A DNA stretch of 64,000 nucleotides from Gammaproteobacteria bacterium (GCA_021773275.1 JAJFKJ010000057.1:60206-124205), one strand, 5' to 3'. Counted from the stretch's first letter, positions 26,504-35,800 are shown. Made by a program: numbers and translations. The notes: generated by a model from the sequence alone, not told the origin.

Positions 26504-29500
26504 ATGGGCGATCAGGATCACAATAAACAGGCACTGTATCGGGCATCATTGGCCGATTTAATACTTCGCCGTACGCAGAACCAAATTAACGCCGCTTTAA
26601 GCGCACATCTTGGCCGACAAGAAGATGAGCTCATTGAATTTATCTACGGTCCCGCAGACGCACCATTTAAAAATCCAGAGGCTCAGCGCCAAGATAAAAT
26701 TACTGAAAAAGAGGCCACAGCACATCAAGAAGCTGTTGCTATTGTTAACAATGCACTTGTGGGTGAGTCTAATGTTGGAAGCGTTGTCTCAGGCCTTCAC
26801 GATGAAATAGAAAGGCTTGACCCCAGTTATAGCAGAACTGCAGAACCACCGCGAACCATCCCGCAGTTATTAAAATTACAACATAGCTTATTATTTGCTG
26901 AAAAACTTGCAATACAAAGCAGCGCTGCCGGCAGTGCCAGCGAGGTAGCAGGTCACGCGGATGCATTGACGCTTACACAACAAGACCTTTATATGCAAGC
27001 GCTCCGAGATATTGCTATTAAACATCACCCGGACGCTGTTGACGATGATACTCGAAAAGCAAGCTTGCAAGACGAAATTACAAAAATTAAATTAGCTATG
27101 GGCGCAGCACCCAATAAAGGATATTGGGCAAACTGGCAAGCCGGCCAAGGTTTGTTTGGCAAGCATAGCATAAGAGAATTGTATGCCCCCGGTATTACTA
27201 TTCCACAATTAATACAAATAAAATGTTTTCTAGCATTTCAAAAAGAATTGCAGGAAGAAAAAGCCCGCAAGGCAAATATGCTGGTGCATGAAGCGCAAGC
27301 GCTTGAAAAACGCTTAAGGCAAAAACACCATGCGCATTATTTAAGTGAACTTAAAAAATACAGAATCATAAGCTCAAGCACAAAAGCTCAAGTTGAAAAT
27401 ATCGATGCTCTGAAAAGACGCTTCGCTGCGATTTTAGAATGGCAGAAGCAAGAATCAGACCCTGATGCAAAACGAGGCAACATCAATGACGAACAATACC
27501 AAAATAATTTAATTAACAAAGAAATTATCGATTCACGCGAAAGAGCTGAGCAATTACGTAATGAGCAAAATTGGATTGAGCGCGGTATCCATCAATCGAA
27601 AGGTTTTGCCTTAAGTTGTGGTACCACCATGGCGGGCGCAGCAATCATGCTAGCCGATGCGCTTTTCCCCACCTGGTTTTTCATGGTGACAGTATTTGCA
27701 TCGCCATTTTTCGTCACTTGGGTCACGCAGGCTAATTGGTGGTTAACCAATAAAGGGGTTGCAGAATTATTTAAAGATTTATTTTGCAATAAACAAGAAA
27801 ATGCAAAATATGTGAAAAGCAGTCTTAAGGGTCTTAAGGCATCATTCTTTTTTAGCTTCATGACCTCCGTTGTTTGGTCATTCTTAACCTATGCCACAAC
27901 CGACACCTTGATTGACGAAGCCAGTAGAAAATTTGGCGAATCTTTGGGTATCATGGGGTACGCGACTGAAGTAGCGATATTCATAGCTGCGATTTTAATT
28001 ATTAAAGGCATATTTGATCTTGCTAGAGCCATCTTAGGCCGCACCGACTACACCTTTAGCAGGGCAGATAATCGCAATGGAAGCGTGATTAAATTCGTTA
28101 GAGGTATGATGCTAGCCGCTTCGGGTTTATTTTTAGCAGTAATGTCAAACTTGGCGCTATCTATTTTGCCGATTGTTATCGCGGCACTGATGGCGGCGTA
28201 TACCTTCCCGACAATTTGGGGTGTATTCCATGCCTACGGCAAAATGAAAGCTGAAAAAGCGCTCAGTAGCAACAATGATCTCGGCATGCTTAAAAAACAG
28301 TTTGTTAAGATTGCTGCCACCAATGATCTCAACACTATTAATAACAATTATAACTTGTTGTTAGGCGTTGTAGCGATACCTTTAGCCATATTCACCGCTG
28401 TTGTAATGGTGCCCTATTTGCAAAACCAAGGCGGTATGATGGGACTTGCTGTTGGCAACCCTATGCCACTATTTATCTTGATGCTAGGTTTTGTTGCGCT
28501 GGTGACCTTTAGCTACCTAGTTGTTTCGCAGTTTAGAAATCGCCATAAAGATGACAATATTGCATCAGCTGCGGATAAGATCTACACAGGATATAAATTA
28601 TTAGCTGCCACTGTTATTTTTGGCTCGCTTTCAACTTTATTAGCGTCTGTGCCGATCATGACGGCTGCTTTTGAGCTTACAGGCTTAGGTAGCATCGCTG
28701 CAATAGCTTTCGCTTATATTGTAGCCGTTGGGTTTGGTTTGCCAGGGGCGGCTATTTTTTATGAAGGTGCAACGCGTAACGCGATGAAAAACATTTTCCA
28801 CACAGAAGGGCGTTTTAAGCAGGCCAATTCAGTAAGCGAAGATGTTGTCGGCATACATAACTTACCTGATTACCAAACAGCAACACAAATTATACAAACA
28901 CAGAAGATGACCTGGTGGGAACGCATTGCTGATAATTGCTCATGGCTTTATAACAAGTTTTATTTTTTCACTGTCGATAAACGTGCAGCTTATGGTAAAA
29001 CGGTTGGCGTCAATGCCTTGCTCAACGGCATGCCCAGCGGTGATGGTCAGTTCGGCTTGTTTGAAAGTTTGTTTATGGCAGACGGTGTATCCGCTGCAGG
29101 TGCTGCCGGTTTAGGTTTTTCTGCTGGTGCTGTAGCCTCAGGTATGGGCAACCTTGGCGAAGGCAAGGTCACAACACCACCGAGTGAACAACATAACATT
29201 GATATGGCACAAGATGCGCACAGCCAATTAGTTGCGCTGAATTTAGGTGCCCTGGCAGTTGGCTATGAAAATTATGCTGCAGCGCGCAACACCGGCAACG
29301 GTTCTAATTGCACAAACTACCTCACCGTAAGCGGTGCAATTTTTGGGCATAGTAAAACTGTAAAAATGGATGCTGCTACAAAAATGAGCACTGTGTTACA
29401 CAGGCTTGCAGATGATACAAAAAGTGTACAAAGACTTGAAGTAGGCGATGGTGCTGCAACACATCCGAACATCGTTCGCTTCACAAAACTAGAATGGCAT

Positions 29501-29599
29501 GCACTCCATAGCGGTAAATTGGCGAAAGCCACGCATGATGCTTGCTCTAATGCGGGTGTTAACCACCTCGTTAAAAGTGCGATTTATGCTGCGTGCTAG
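26504..29599 (+). CDS. Multi-span membrane protein g3 (paralogue family member 3)
   Basis: A 1031-aa protein with no recognised domain; the largest of the family. Residues 1-365 are soluble and helical. A membrane block follows, beginning GFALSCGTTMAGAA (shared with g4: GFALSCGFTMGGS) and TQANWWLTNKGVAELF (g4: TRANWWICNQ). About eight to ten membrane segments run to about residue 770, with GLPGAAIFYEGATRNAM matched in g4 and g5. The C-terminal 240 residues are soluble, Gly/Ala-rich, and hold a domain ending LHSGKLAKATHDAC that also appears at the end of g5. I prefer the ATG at 26504; a TTG at 26492 directly abuts AAAGGA. No signal peptide. Confidence 0.75.
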   Translation: MGDQDHNKQALYRASLADLILRRTQNQINAALSAHLGRQEDELIEFIYGPADAPFKNPEAQRQDKITEKEATAHQEAVAIVNNALVGESNVGSVVSGLHDEIERLDPSYSRTAEPPRTIPQLLKLQHSLLFAEKLAIQSSAAGSASEVAGHADALTLTQQDLYMQALRDIAIKHHPDAVDDDTRKASLQDEITKIKLAMGAAPNKGYWANWQAGQGLFGKHSIRELYAPGITIPQLIQIKCFLAFQKELQEEKARKANMLVHEAQALEKRLRQKHHAHYLSELKKYRIISSSTKAQVENIDALKRRFAAILEWQKQESDPDAKRGNINDEQYQNNLINKEIIDSRERAEQLRNEQNWIERGIHQSKGFALSCGTTMAGAAIMLADALFPTWFFMVTVFASPFFVTWVTQANWWLTNKGVAELFKDLFCNKQENAKYVKSSLKGLKASFFFSFMTSVVWSFLTYATTDTLIDEASRKFGESLGIMGYATEVAIFIAAILIIKGIFDLARAILGRTDYTFSRADNRNGSVIKFVRGMMLAASGLFLAVMSNLALSILPIVIAALMAAYTFPTIWGVFHAYGKMKAEKALSSNNDLGMLKKQFVKIAATNDLNTINNNYNLLLGVVAIPLAIFTAVVMVPYLQNQGGMMGLAVGNPMPLFILMLGFVALVTFSYLVVSQFRNRHKDDNIASAADKIYTGYKLLAATVIFGSLSTLLASVPIMTAAFELTGLGSIAAIAFAYIVAVGFGLPGAAIFYEGATRNAMKNIFHTEGRFKQANSVSEDVVGIHNLPDYQTATQIIQTQKMTWWERIADNCSWLYNKFYFFTVDKRAAYGKTVGVNALLNGMPSGDGQFGLFESLFMADGVSAAGAAGLGFSAGAVASGMGNLGEGKVTTPPSEQHNIDMAQDAHSQLVALNLGALAVGYENYAAARNTGNGSNCTNYLTVSGAIFGHSKTVKMDAATKMSTVLHRLADDTKSVQRLEVGDGAATHPNIVRFTKLEWHALHSGKLAKATHDACSNAGVNHLVKSAIYAAC

Positions 29600-29619
29600 A
29601 CGATAGCCTACAAACTGGC

Positions 29620-29625
29620 TACAAT
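29620..29625 (+). promoter_or_regulatory. -10 hexamer 6 nt before the DUF1499 gene (leaderless)
   Basis: TACAAT, six bases, then ATG at 29632. TAGACG lies 17 bp upstream as a partial -35. No Shine-Dalgarno sequence. Confidence 0.5.
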
Positions 29626-29631
29626 CAGTAA

Positions 29632-30138
29632 ATGAAACTCAAAATTCTGTTATTGGTAGCACTAAGCTTGGCTTTATTAAGTTGCAAATGGGCAGAGCCC
29701 GAAAATATAGGTGTGCGTGATGGCGAACTTCACGGTTGCCCCGCGTCGCCCAATTGTGTCTCTAGCTTTGCTGAACAAGGTTCAAAATACGCAGCCCCGA
29801 TTTTAATTAATCCTGATCTTGATCAACAACAAGCCATGAGTATCGCCAAAGAAACACTGCTTGCCATGCCAAATGTTAAATTGCGTCGCGAGAAGGATAA
29901 CTACCTGTGGCTTGAGTTTAGTACCAAAGTGGGCTTTGTAGACGATGTTGAGCTTTTGTATGACCCAGAACGGCATCGCTTTTATGTTCGCTCAGCCTCA
30001 AGAATGGGGTATTATGATTTTCGTGTTAACCGCAAACGCTATGACATGATCAAAAATAAACTGCAAGGAGCATTTGATGAAAATACTGAAAAAGCTGATT
30101 TTTCTAACATGGATGATACCAGCGCTAACGATAGCTAA
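29632..30138 (+). CDS. DUF1499 lipoprotein-like protein
   Basis: A 168-aa protein with an N-terminal hydrophobic stretch ending in LALLSCKWAE, which fits a lipobox (LLSC), so it is probably a lipoprotein. The rest is a DUF1499 domain: GCPASPNCVSS, then PNVKLRREKDNYLWLEFSTKVGFVDDVELLYDPE and FYVRSASRMGYYDFRVNRKRYDMI. The function of DUF1499 is unknown. Its last 62 bases overlap the start of sodC, so the two are a coupled pair. The start has a -10 hexamer at exactly 6 nt and no ribosome binding site. Confidence 0.85.
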   Translation: MKLKILLLVALSLALLSCKWAEPENIGVRDGELHGCPASPNCVSSFAEQGSKYAAPILINPDLDQQQAMSIAKETLLAMPNVKLRREKDNYLWLEFSTKVGFVDDVELLYDPERHRFYVRSASRMGYYDFRVNRKRYDMIKNKLQGAFDENTEKADFSNMDDTSANDS

Positions 30139-30619
30139 TACCATTACGGTAGATATGTATCAAGCAACTGAAACAGGCGATGGCCGTGGCGCCTTTATTG
30201 GTACAGTTGTTTTTGAAGACAGCGATGATTTTGATGGTGTACTGATTACACCGAACTTAAATAGTTTGCCAACAGGTATTCATGGGTTTCATATTCACGA
30301 AGTACCAAACTGCTCACCCGAAATGCATGACGGTCATGAGACCCCAGCGTTAGCTGCCGGTGGCCACTTTGATCCAACTCATACAGAAAAACATTTGGGC
30401 CCGTATAAAGATGGGCATCTTGGTGATTTACCCATTTTAGTCGTCGGCCTCGAGGGTACAGCCACCCATCAAATGTTTGCGCCTCGTTTGTCTGTGCACG
30501 CTATTTCGCAACGCGCTTTGATGGTGCACACGGGTGGTGACAACTACAATTTCATTCCAGATTCATTAGGCGGCGGCGGTGCACGCATCGCATGCGGTGT
30601 TATTGGTGATCTAAACTAA
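30077..30619 (+). CDS. sodC: Superoxide dismutase [Cu-Zn], periplasmic
   Basis: SodC dismutes superoxide outside the cytoplasmic membrane. A signal peptide (about 1-20) is followed by the Cu/Zn fold: GIHGFHIHEVPNCSPEM (copper His and disulfide Cys), GGHFDPTHTEKHLGPYKDGHLGDLP (zinc ligands) and MVHTGGDNY, ending GGGGARIACGVIG with the second Cys. The start is the ATG at 30077 with AAGGAG 7 nt upstream, inside the DUF1499 gene. Length is normal. It converges on the VIT-type transporter gene, with stops overlapping by 4 bp. Periplasmic SodC is commonly linked to survival of oxidative attack in phagocytic hosts. Confidence 0.95.
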   Translation: MKILKKLIFLTWMIPALTIANTITVDMYQATETGDGRGAFIGTVVFEDSDDFDGVLITPNLNSLPTGIHGFHIHEVPNCSPEMHDGHETPALAAGGHFDPTHTEKHLGPYKDGHLGDLPILVVGLEGTATHQMFAPRLSVHAISQRALMVHTGGDNYNFIPDSLGGGGARIACGVIGDLN

Positions 30620-31344
30620 ATTGCACCGTAAAAATGCTTAACCAGCGCGCTGATAGCAAAGGCGATGATCGCAGCGCCACCACCCATCAGCAGGGTGGAA
30701 ATACCTGAGCGCCAGGCATGGCGGCCAACAACTTTACCTTTCAACCAACCAATGCTGAAAAATACGCTGAAGGTCATGACGCAACTAATAATGAACATGG
30801 TTTTACCATCAAGATCGATAAACAAAAATGGCAATAATGGAATGGTGCCTACTGCACAAAATGCGATAAACGTTACGACCGCAGCGCGCGTTGCATTCGG
30901 TGTGTGATAAGGGATGCCGTGCTCATGTACAATCAAAGTTTCTTTCCAAAGTTGCGGGTATTGGCTGATTACATTAACCAGCTCTGTCAAACCGGGTTCA
31001 TTAATGCCTTTTTGCGCATAAATCTTACGAATAATCCCTTTTTCGTGTTCAGGGTGTTCGTCAATGTGTTGCTGTTCTTCTTTTTCAGCTTGCAGAACCA
31101 AATCGCGATTACTGACCGTGCTTTGGTAATTACTGACCGCCATACTGAAACCGTCCGCCAAAAGATTGGCGAAACCAAGTATAAGCGCTACGCCAGGTGA
31201 TAAACCACCGCCGATAACGCCGGCAACGACAGCAAAGGTAGTGACTGTGCCATCGATGGCACCCAGAACTGCATCGCCCAAATCGTTTTTAAGGCTTGAT
31301 CCCGCTTGGGTATGAGGCAGAATATTAGTATTTTTAGATATCAT
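30616..31344 (-). CDS. VIT1/CCC1 family metal transporter
   Basis: A 242-aa membrane protein. LGDAVLGAIDGTVTTFAVVAGVIGG is the typical first helix region of the VIT family, followed by GFANLLADGFSMAVSNY, a charged cytoplasmic insert with Glu/His residues (EKEEQQHIDEHPEHE) as in the metal-binding domain of VIT1, and three more helices at the C-terminus. Family members export Fe2+ or Mn2+ from the cytosol. I choose the ATG at 31344, which has TATATT exactly 6 nt upstream, over a GTG at 31386; neither has a ribosome binding site. It lies beside sodC, so metal and oxidative defence are neighbours. Confidence 0.85.
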   Translation of the reverse strand: MISKNTNILPHTQAGSSLKNDLGDAVLGAIDGTVTTFAVVAGVIGGGLSPGVALILGFANLLADGFSMAVSNYQSTVSNRDLVLQAEKEEQQHIDEHPEHEKGIIRKIYAQKGINEPGLTELVNVISQYPQLWKETLIVHEHGIPYHTPNATRAAVVTFIAFCAVGTIPLLPFLFIDLDGKTMFIISCVMTFSVFFSIGWLKGKVVGRHAWRSGISTLLMGGGAAIIAFAISALVKHFYGAI

Positions 31345-31426
31345 GTTATAAATATAGCTCAGCTGTGGAAATTTGTGCTTTTTCACCTAGTATTAAAGGA
31401 GCAGGATCATAATAACAGGAGCCCCC

Positions 31427-32203
31427 ATGAAAAAAACCATCTTAATGATAATGTCCGGCGTGATAGTTCTCGCCATTGTCGCGGCCTTTTTTGTACTGTC
31501 ACAACTCGACAGCATCGTTGCCAATATGATAGAAAAATATGGCTCTGAGATCACTGGCGTTAAAGTGGCTGTCAGCAAAGTTGAAATTTCTCCTGCATCT
31601 GGTGAAGGTACCGTCCGTCGCTTAACTATGGGCAACCCACCAGGCTATAAATCTGATTACGCGTTTGTGATGAAGCAAATTGATGTTAAAGCGCAAGTAA
31701 GAACATTTATGTCTGATGTTGTCGTTATTGATTCAATTAGCGTTGATAGCCCTGAAATTACCTATGAGTTAGGTTCAGGCGGTTCGAACTTTGAAACCAT
31801 TCAGAAGAACATTAACAGCTACAAACCTGCTAATGCCAAAAAAGATAAAGAGTCTAGCAAAAGCGTTCAGATCAACAATCTTAGCATTACTAACGGAAAG
31901 ATTACGGTTTCTGCACCGACGTTAAACCAAAACTTTGAAGTGGCATTACCCGACATCCATTTAAATAACCTTGGCAAGGGCGGCAAAGAAGGCAACATTC
32001 CTGAAGTGACGCAACAAGTGATGAACGTTGTCACCGCTGCCGTCATGAAAGAAGTAGGCAAGATCACCATTGAGAACTTCAGCAAGTTCATGATGGATGG
32101 CTCTGGTGGCGTGCTTAAAGGCACAGGCGAAGGCTTAAAAGGCGTTGGCCAAGGCATTGAGGGCGTAACCGAAGGCTTGTTCGGCAGTGGCGCAAGCAAA
32201 TAA
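31427..32203 (+). CDS. AsmA/DUF748-like membrane-anchored protein
   Basis: The 258-aa protein has one N-terminal membrane anchor (about 4-25) and a beta-rich extracytoplasmic part with VKVAVSKVEISPASGEGTVRRLTMGNPPGY, VDVKAQVRTF-type segments and IDSISVDSPEITYE, which resembles AsmA-like or DUF748 proteins that act in lipid transport at the envelope. The C-terminal 40 residues are a regular Gly-rich series (GVLKGTGEGLKGVGQGIEGV) that could form an amphipathic or Gly-zipper helix. GGAG precedes the ATG. It appears monocistronic, followed by the mdh promoter. The family call is moderate. Confidence 0.6.
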   Translation: MKKTILMIMSGVIVLAIVAAFFVLSQLDSIVANMIEKYGSEITGVKVAVSKVEISPASGEGTVRRLTMGNPPGYKSDYAFVMKQIDVKAQVRTFMSDVVVIDSISVDSPEITYELGSGGSNFETIQKNINSYKPANAKKDKESSKSVQINNLSITNGKITVSAPTLNQNFEVALPDIHLNNLGKGGKEGNIPEVTQQVMNVVTAAVMKEVGKITIENFSKFMMDGSGGVLKGTGEGLKGVGQGIEGVTEGLFGSGASK

Positions 32204-32208
32204 TTAAT

Positions 32209-32245
32209 GTGCTAAAATACCCCCTAGATTAATACTTGGGGGTAT
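32209..32245 (+). promoter_or_regulatory. mdh promoter and 5'-leader hairpin
   Basis: An extended -10 (TGTGCTAAAAT, hexamer 32213-32218) is followed at the expected start site by ATACCCCC (32217-32224), which pairs perfectly with GGGGGTAT (32238-32245) 3 nt before the mdh ATG. The only purine-rich sequence that could bind the ribosome is inside the stem. Confidence 0.45.
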
Positions 32246-32248
32246 ATC

Positions 32249-33226
32249 ATGAAGTCACCGGTCAGAGTTACAGTTACAGGCGCAGCAGGCCAAATTAGCT
32301 ACAGCTTGTTATTCCGCATTGCCAATGGCGATATGTTAGGCGCCGACCAGCCGGTTATTCTGCAGTTGTTAGAACTACCTCGCTCCCTCGATGCCCTACA
32401 AGGTGTAGTGATGGAGCTACAAGATTGTGCATTCCCCTTATTACACGATGTGATTACCACCGTAGACCCTAATGTTGCCTTTAAAGACGCTGACTACGCA
32501 TTACTTGTCGGCGCACGTCCCCGCAGCCAAGGTATGGAGCGGGCTGATCTGCTGACGGCCAATGCTGAGATTTTCGAAGTGCAGGGCAAGGCCATCAACG
32601 CCCATGCCAACAAAGATATCAAAATCCTCGTGGTCGGCAACCCAGCGAACACTAATGCCTTGATTACCCAACAAAATGCACCGGACATCAACCCGCGTAA
32701 TATTCATGCAATGATGCGCCTGGACCACAACCGTGCTTTAGCGCAGATTGCTACTAAAACAGATAATTTGGTTCAAGATGTGCATAATGCGATTATTTGG
32801 GGCAATCACTCGGCTAATCAATACCCTGATCTCTTCCATGCCATGGCGGGCAGCACAGCGGTGCGCGATATCGTCGATATGGACTGGGTAGAGAATGACT
32901 TCATGCCTGTCGTGCAAAAGCGTGGAGCGGCTGTTATCGAAGCCAGAGGTGCCTCAAGCGCTGCCAGCGCTGCCAATGCTGCTATCGACCATATGTATGA
33001 TTGGGCCTTAGGCACGCCAACAGGGCAGTGGGTCAGCATGGGTGTGCCATCTGATGGCTCCTATGGCATTGAAGAAGGCGTGGTCTTTGGCTACCCGTGC
33101 ATCTGTAAGGATGGGGATTATGAAATTGTCCAAGATCTAGCGATCAGCGATTTTAGTCGCAGCCTGATAGATAAAGTCTGGGAAGAGCTGAAAACCGAGC
33201 GCAAGGCCGTTGAACACTTATTTTGA
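32249..33226 (+). CDS. mdh: Malate dehydrogenase
   Basis: NAD-dependent malate dehydrogenase of the cytosolic-type clade found in Coxiella and many proteobacteria; it interconverts malate and oxaloacetate in the TCA cycle. The Rossmann motif is [19 protein letters not shown] at residues 6-24. [14 protein letters not shown], the active-site region [14 protein letters not shown] with catalytic His, and MRLDHNRA are present. Length, 325 aa, is normal. The mRNA leader is predicted to fold into a hairpin that covers the ribosome binding region. No partner gene is attached. Confidence 0.96.
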   Translation: MKSPVRVTVTGAAGQISYSLLFRIANGDMLGADQPVILQLLELPRSLDALQGVVMELQDCAFPLLHDVITTVDPNVAFKDADYALLVGARPRSQGMERADLLTANAEIFEVQGKAINAHANKDIKILVVGNPANTNALITQQNAPDINPRNIHAMMRLDHNRALAQIATKTDNLVQDVHNAIIWGNHSANQYPDLFHAMAGSTAVRDIVDMDWVENDFMPVVQKRGAAVIEARGASSAASAANAAIDHMYDWALGTPTGQWVSMGVPSDGSYGIEEGVVFGYPCICKDGDYEIVQDLAISDFSRSLIDKVWEELKTERKAVEHLF

Positions 33227-33235
33227 TCGGTTTTC

Positions 33236-33264
33236 TTGACACATCACTAATTTATCTGTTAAAT
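33236..33264 (+). promoter_or_regulatory. Promoter of module 4 (TTGACA-N17-TTAAAT)
   Basis: TTGACA at 33236-33241, 17 bp, TTAAAT at 33259-33264, close after the mdh stop codon. Confidence 0.6.
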
Positions 33265-33300
33265 TGATACTATATCGTATTTTTTTAGGAGCCTCTGCAT

Positions 33301-33378
33301 ATGAGAACCATCTACACATCCATGATGATGTCTATGATGATGCAAAGCTCGACGCCTTGTTCTCATTCGCTAATCTAA
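33301..33378 (+). CDS. Short ORF 4 (25 aa, Met-rich) upstream of g4
   Basis: A 25-codon ORF beginning MRTIYTS and then two runs of three ATG codons around one Ser (MMMSMMM), ending in SSTPCSHSLI. AGGAG lies about 10 nt before the first ATG. Seven of 25 codons are Met. It is followed by a 54-nt spacer holding a further 12-codon ORF, then g4. Confidence 0.5.
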   Translation: MRTIYTSMMMSMMMQSSTPCSHSLI

Positions 33379-33397
33379 ACTAAACAAAAGGTGAAAA

Positions 33398-33436
33398 ATG
33401 AGAATCAGGCGCTTCCCTGAGGGGCAAGGCGTATGA
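33398..33436 (+). CDS. 12-codon ORF coupled to g4
   Basis: ATG at 33398 has AAAAGGTG 5 nt upstream and the ORF (MRIRRFPEGQGV) ends in TGA overlapping the g4 ATG (ATGA). It may serve to bring ribosomes to the g4 start, whose own upstream region contains a partial CTTCCC/GGGGCAAG stem. Too short to call on coding signal. Confidence 0.3.
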   Translation: MRIRRFPEGQGV

Positions 33437-35571
33437 TTGATTTCGCCGCCCCGATACAAGACCTCAAACAGCTGATTGCACTGCAAGTGCAAAAGAATAG
33501 GGCTGTGCAACTTGAGAAAAAGCTGGATGAACTTCATAGGTACCATGAAATTGAATTGCTTGTGGAGTTACATAACGGCACTTTTAACCTCGAACAGCGC
33601 ATAGCGCTACGTAAACAACGTGAGCGCGAAGCCACAGCGGCGATCGTCGAAAAAATCAATAAAACCCTGGTCCCTAATCAAAAACAACGCGAAGCATTAA
33701 TCATCGCGTTGACACCCGAAACACTTGAAGTAGAAGATGACGATGCGCCTTTGCTCGCAACGGCGCAAGAAAAAACCATTATCCAGCTGCTTAAAGAAAA
33801 ACATGCTGCGCTGTTAAGAGAAAAGCTCAGCCATATCGACCATTACCTCAGCGAAATCGAAGCCAAAAAAATCGTTGCAAAGCAGAATGAGGCCTTTCAA
33901 GCTGAGCTGCGTAAAATCATTTTAGATAATCCAATTTCAAGCGAGCAAACGCTTGACTCTGTCGAAGACCCACGCCGCTTGCTTTCTATTCTTGAACATG
34001 AGCTAGCCCGCGACGATGCCTATCGAAAAATACTCCAACATGAGAACTGGTTAGAGCGACTGGCAGCCAAAGTTGAAAAAGACAAAAAAGAAGAAGAGAA
34101 AAAACATTGGCTAACGTATGTAGGCTATTTTTTCGGCTTTACCTCGGCACTGCATCAAGCCAAAGGTTTTGCTTTAAGTTGTGGTTTTACGATGGGTGGC
34201 TCGCTACTATTGTTACTCGCCACGATACCGGGTGTACCCACTTGGGTCGTAGGGCTAGCGCTGCCGTTCTCAATCATCATTGTCTGGGCCGTGACCCGCG
34301 CCAACTGGTGGATATGTAATCAGGTCGTACCGAATAAAATCATTCAATTATTTTGCGAAGGCGAGTTCTGGGATAATTTCCGTGATGACTTTGTAAACTT
34401 GCGCTGGGGTAAAGTAGCAGGGCATTGCTATGCTTTTGCTAACAGTTTGTTAACGGCCTTGGTTTGGGGTGTGTTTACCTACGTTTCAAGCTATCAGCTC
34501 ATCACTTGCTTTGCCGAAGAACTAGGTTTTGCAGGCACTGGGCTCATAGAAATCGCCATTGTCATCTCTGCAATTCTTGGCTTTTATACAGTACCCACAT
34601 TTTTTTTAGTGTGTTTAACGGGCTGGGAAAAAAATGTCAACAACTACGAAAAAGAAGCCAACAAATTTTCTGAACGTATTGAAATCATTGCGCGCATTAA
34701 AAATCTTTGGAGTGGCGGCTGGGTCAATAAAGCTGAAGTTATTTGGGGCGGGGTGGTGTTTTTAACTTTGGTTGGCTTATTTACTACGGCTATTGCTGCA
34801 ACGCCGGCCTTTGTTGTTATCTATGAGATTTTTGGTGCGAGCCTGGTGGGGGCATACTTTGCTGCATACGTCACCACGGCAATATTTGGATTCTTGGGTG
34901 CAGCGGCCTTCTATGAGCACATGTCACGTGAATCCGCGATTAATAAAATCAAAGAAATCGGCGAGGAAGGCGGCGAATTTGACGATGTCGTCGCTTTAAA
35001 AAATGACCCACTAGCCCTTAACACAACACCGGATTACAGTGATGCGATTCGCGCTCACCAAAATAAATACGCGAGCCAGCAAAGTTTCTGGGAGCGCACT
35101 AAGCAGTTCTGCTTTGAGCATATCTGGAAGCATATTAATATTTTCACGACCCGTAAGAGCTGGCATGACAAACATACAATCGATGCGAATGCTGGTTTTC
35201 AAGGCTTCCCTTCTGCTTTTGGTGGTGAAAGCAGTTTGCCATCATCAGGTAATACCTTTGGTGATGGGGTTTTAGCTGCGTTTTATTTCTTTGCATCGTT
35301 TTTCTCTTCTAAATCGGTAAATGCCGGTGGCAACCAGCCCGTACCAGTTTATGATGACCCTATCGCAAGAGCCGGCGAGAAAAGCAACTGCACCGCGACC
35401 GTATTGAGCGCGTACCCGAAAGTGGCTAACTATGAGGAACCAATAGTGCAAAATCTCCGGCCTACATACCAAGCTACTGACTATAGTCGCCAATATCATC
35501 AGCCGGCTGTAGATGATGATTCATGGGCTGATGCACCCATCCCAGAATTTGGTAACAGTTTAATTTATTGA
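33433..35571 (+). CDS. Multi-span membrane protein g4 (paralogue family member 4)
   Basis: A 712-aa protein with no recognised domain. Residues 1-225 are charged helix. Membrane segments begin at about 236 with KGFALSCGFTMGGSLLLLLA and VTRANWWICNQ, clearly related to g3; pairs follow near 335-355, 370-400, 440-465 and 475-495 (GFLGAAAFYEHMSRESA). After that come a soluble domain with TRKSWHDKHTIDANAGFQGFP, matching DKRAAYGKTVGVNALLNGMP in g3, a further hydrophobic stretch and a 90-residue polar tail. The ATG overlaps the stop of a 12-codon ORF. Its TGA stop is inside the TTGACA of the next promoter, as for g1. Confidence 0.75.
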   Translation: MIDFAAPIQDLKQLIALQVQKNRAVQLEKKLDELHRYHEIELLVELHNGTFNLEQRIALRKQREREATAAIVEKINKTLVPNQKQREALIIALTPETLEVEDDDAPLLATAQEKTIIQLLKEKHAALLREKLSHIDHYLSEIEAKKIVAKQNEAFQAELRKIILDNPISSEQTLDSVEDPRRLLSILEHELARDDAYRKILQHENWLERLAAKVEKDKKEEEKKHWLTYVGYFFGFTSALHQAKGFALSCGFTMGGSLLLLLATIPGVPTWVVGLALPFSIIIVWAVTRANWWICNQVVPNKIIQLFCEGEFWDNFRDDFVNLRWGKVAGHCYAFANSLLTALVWGVFTYVSSYQLITCFAEELGFAGTGLIEIAIVISAILGFYTVPTFFLVCLTGWEKNVNNYEKEANKFSERIEIIARIKNLWSGGWVNKAEVIWGGVVFLTLVGLFTTAIAATPAFVVIYEIFGASLVGAYFAAYVTTAIFGFLGAAAFYEHMSRESAINKIKEIGEEGGEFDDVVALKNDPLALNTTPDYSDAIRAHQNKYASQQSFWERTKQFCFEHIWKHINIFTTRKSWHDKHTIDANAGFQGFPSAFGGESSLPSSGNTFGDGVLAAFYFFASFFSSKSVNAGGNQPVPVYDDPIARAGEKSNCTATVLSAYPKVANYEEPIVQNLRPTYQATDYSRQYHQPAVDDDSWADAPIPEFGNSLIY

Positions 35572-35596
35572 CACACCGCCAGGCATAGCGTATCGT
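35568..35596 (+). promoter_or_regulatory. Promoter of module 5 (TTGACA-N17-TATCGT)
   Basis: TTGACA at 35568-35573 contains the g4 stop codon; TATCGT at 35591-35596 follows after 17 bp. Confidence 0.6.
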
Positions 35597-35630
35597 AATC
35601 AAGTATTTTCAAAATTTTGGAGCCTTAGTA

Positions 35631-35765
35631 ATGAAACACGGTAACATCGCACAATCAGCGTCAATTAGCTTAGCAGCCGCAACGGCAGCAACAGCAGCGA
35701 CGTGTGTGGTGACATGTACGAGCTGTACGACACCGTCTTCTGGGCTAACGCTGACATCTTTGTAA
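35631..35765 (+). CDS. Short ORF 5 (44 aa, Thr/Ala-rich) upstream of g5
   Basis: A 44-codon ORF starting MKHGNIAQSASIS, with TTGGAG about 9 nt before ATG. The middle is an Ala/Thr/Cys-rich run (AAATAATAATCVVTCTSCTT). About ten of the 44 residues are Thr. It ends 80 nt before g5. No known domain or signal peptide. Confidence 0.5.
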   Translation: MKHGNIAQSASISLAAATAATAATCVVTCTSCTTPSSGLTLTSL

Positions 35766-35800
35766 TCATTTAAAAAACACCGATCAAAAGCAAGCCAGGC

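Noticed and set aside
26306..26521. A 71-codon minus-strand ORF over short ORF 3 and the g3 start
   Set aside because: It has no ribosome binding site and lies antisense to a short ORF with a good site; its composition mirrors the hydrophobic plus-strand codons.
30074..30138. A frameshift fusing the DUF1499 gene and sodC
   Set aside because: sodC has its own ATG, a strong binding site and a complete signal peptide; a 62-bp overlap between two intact genes explains the sequence.
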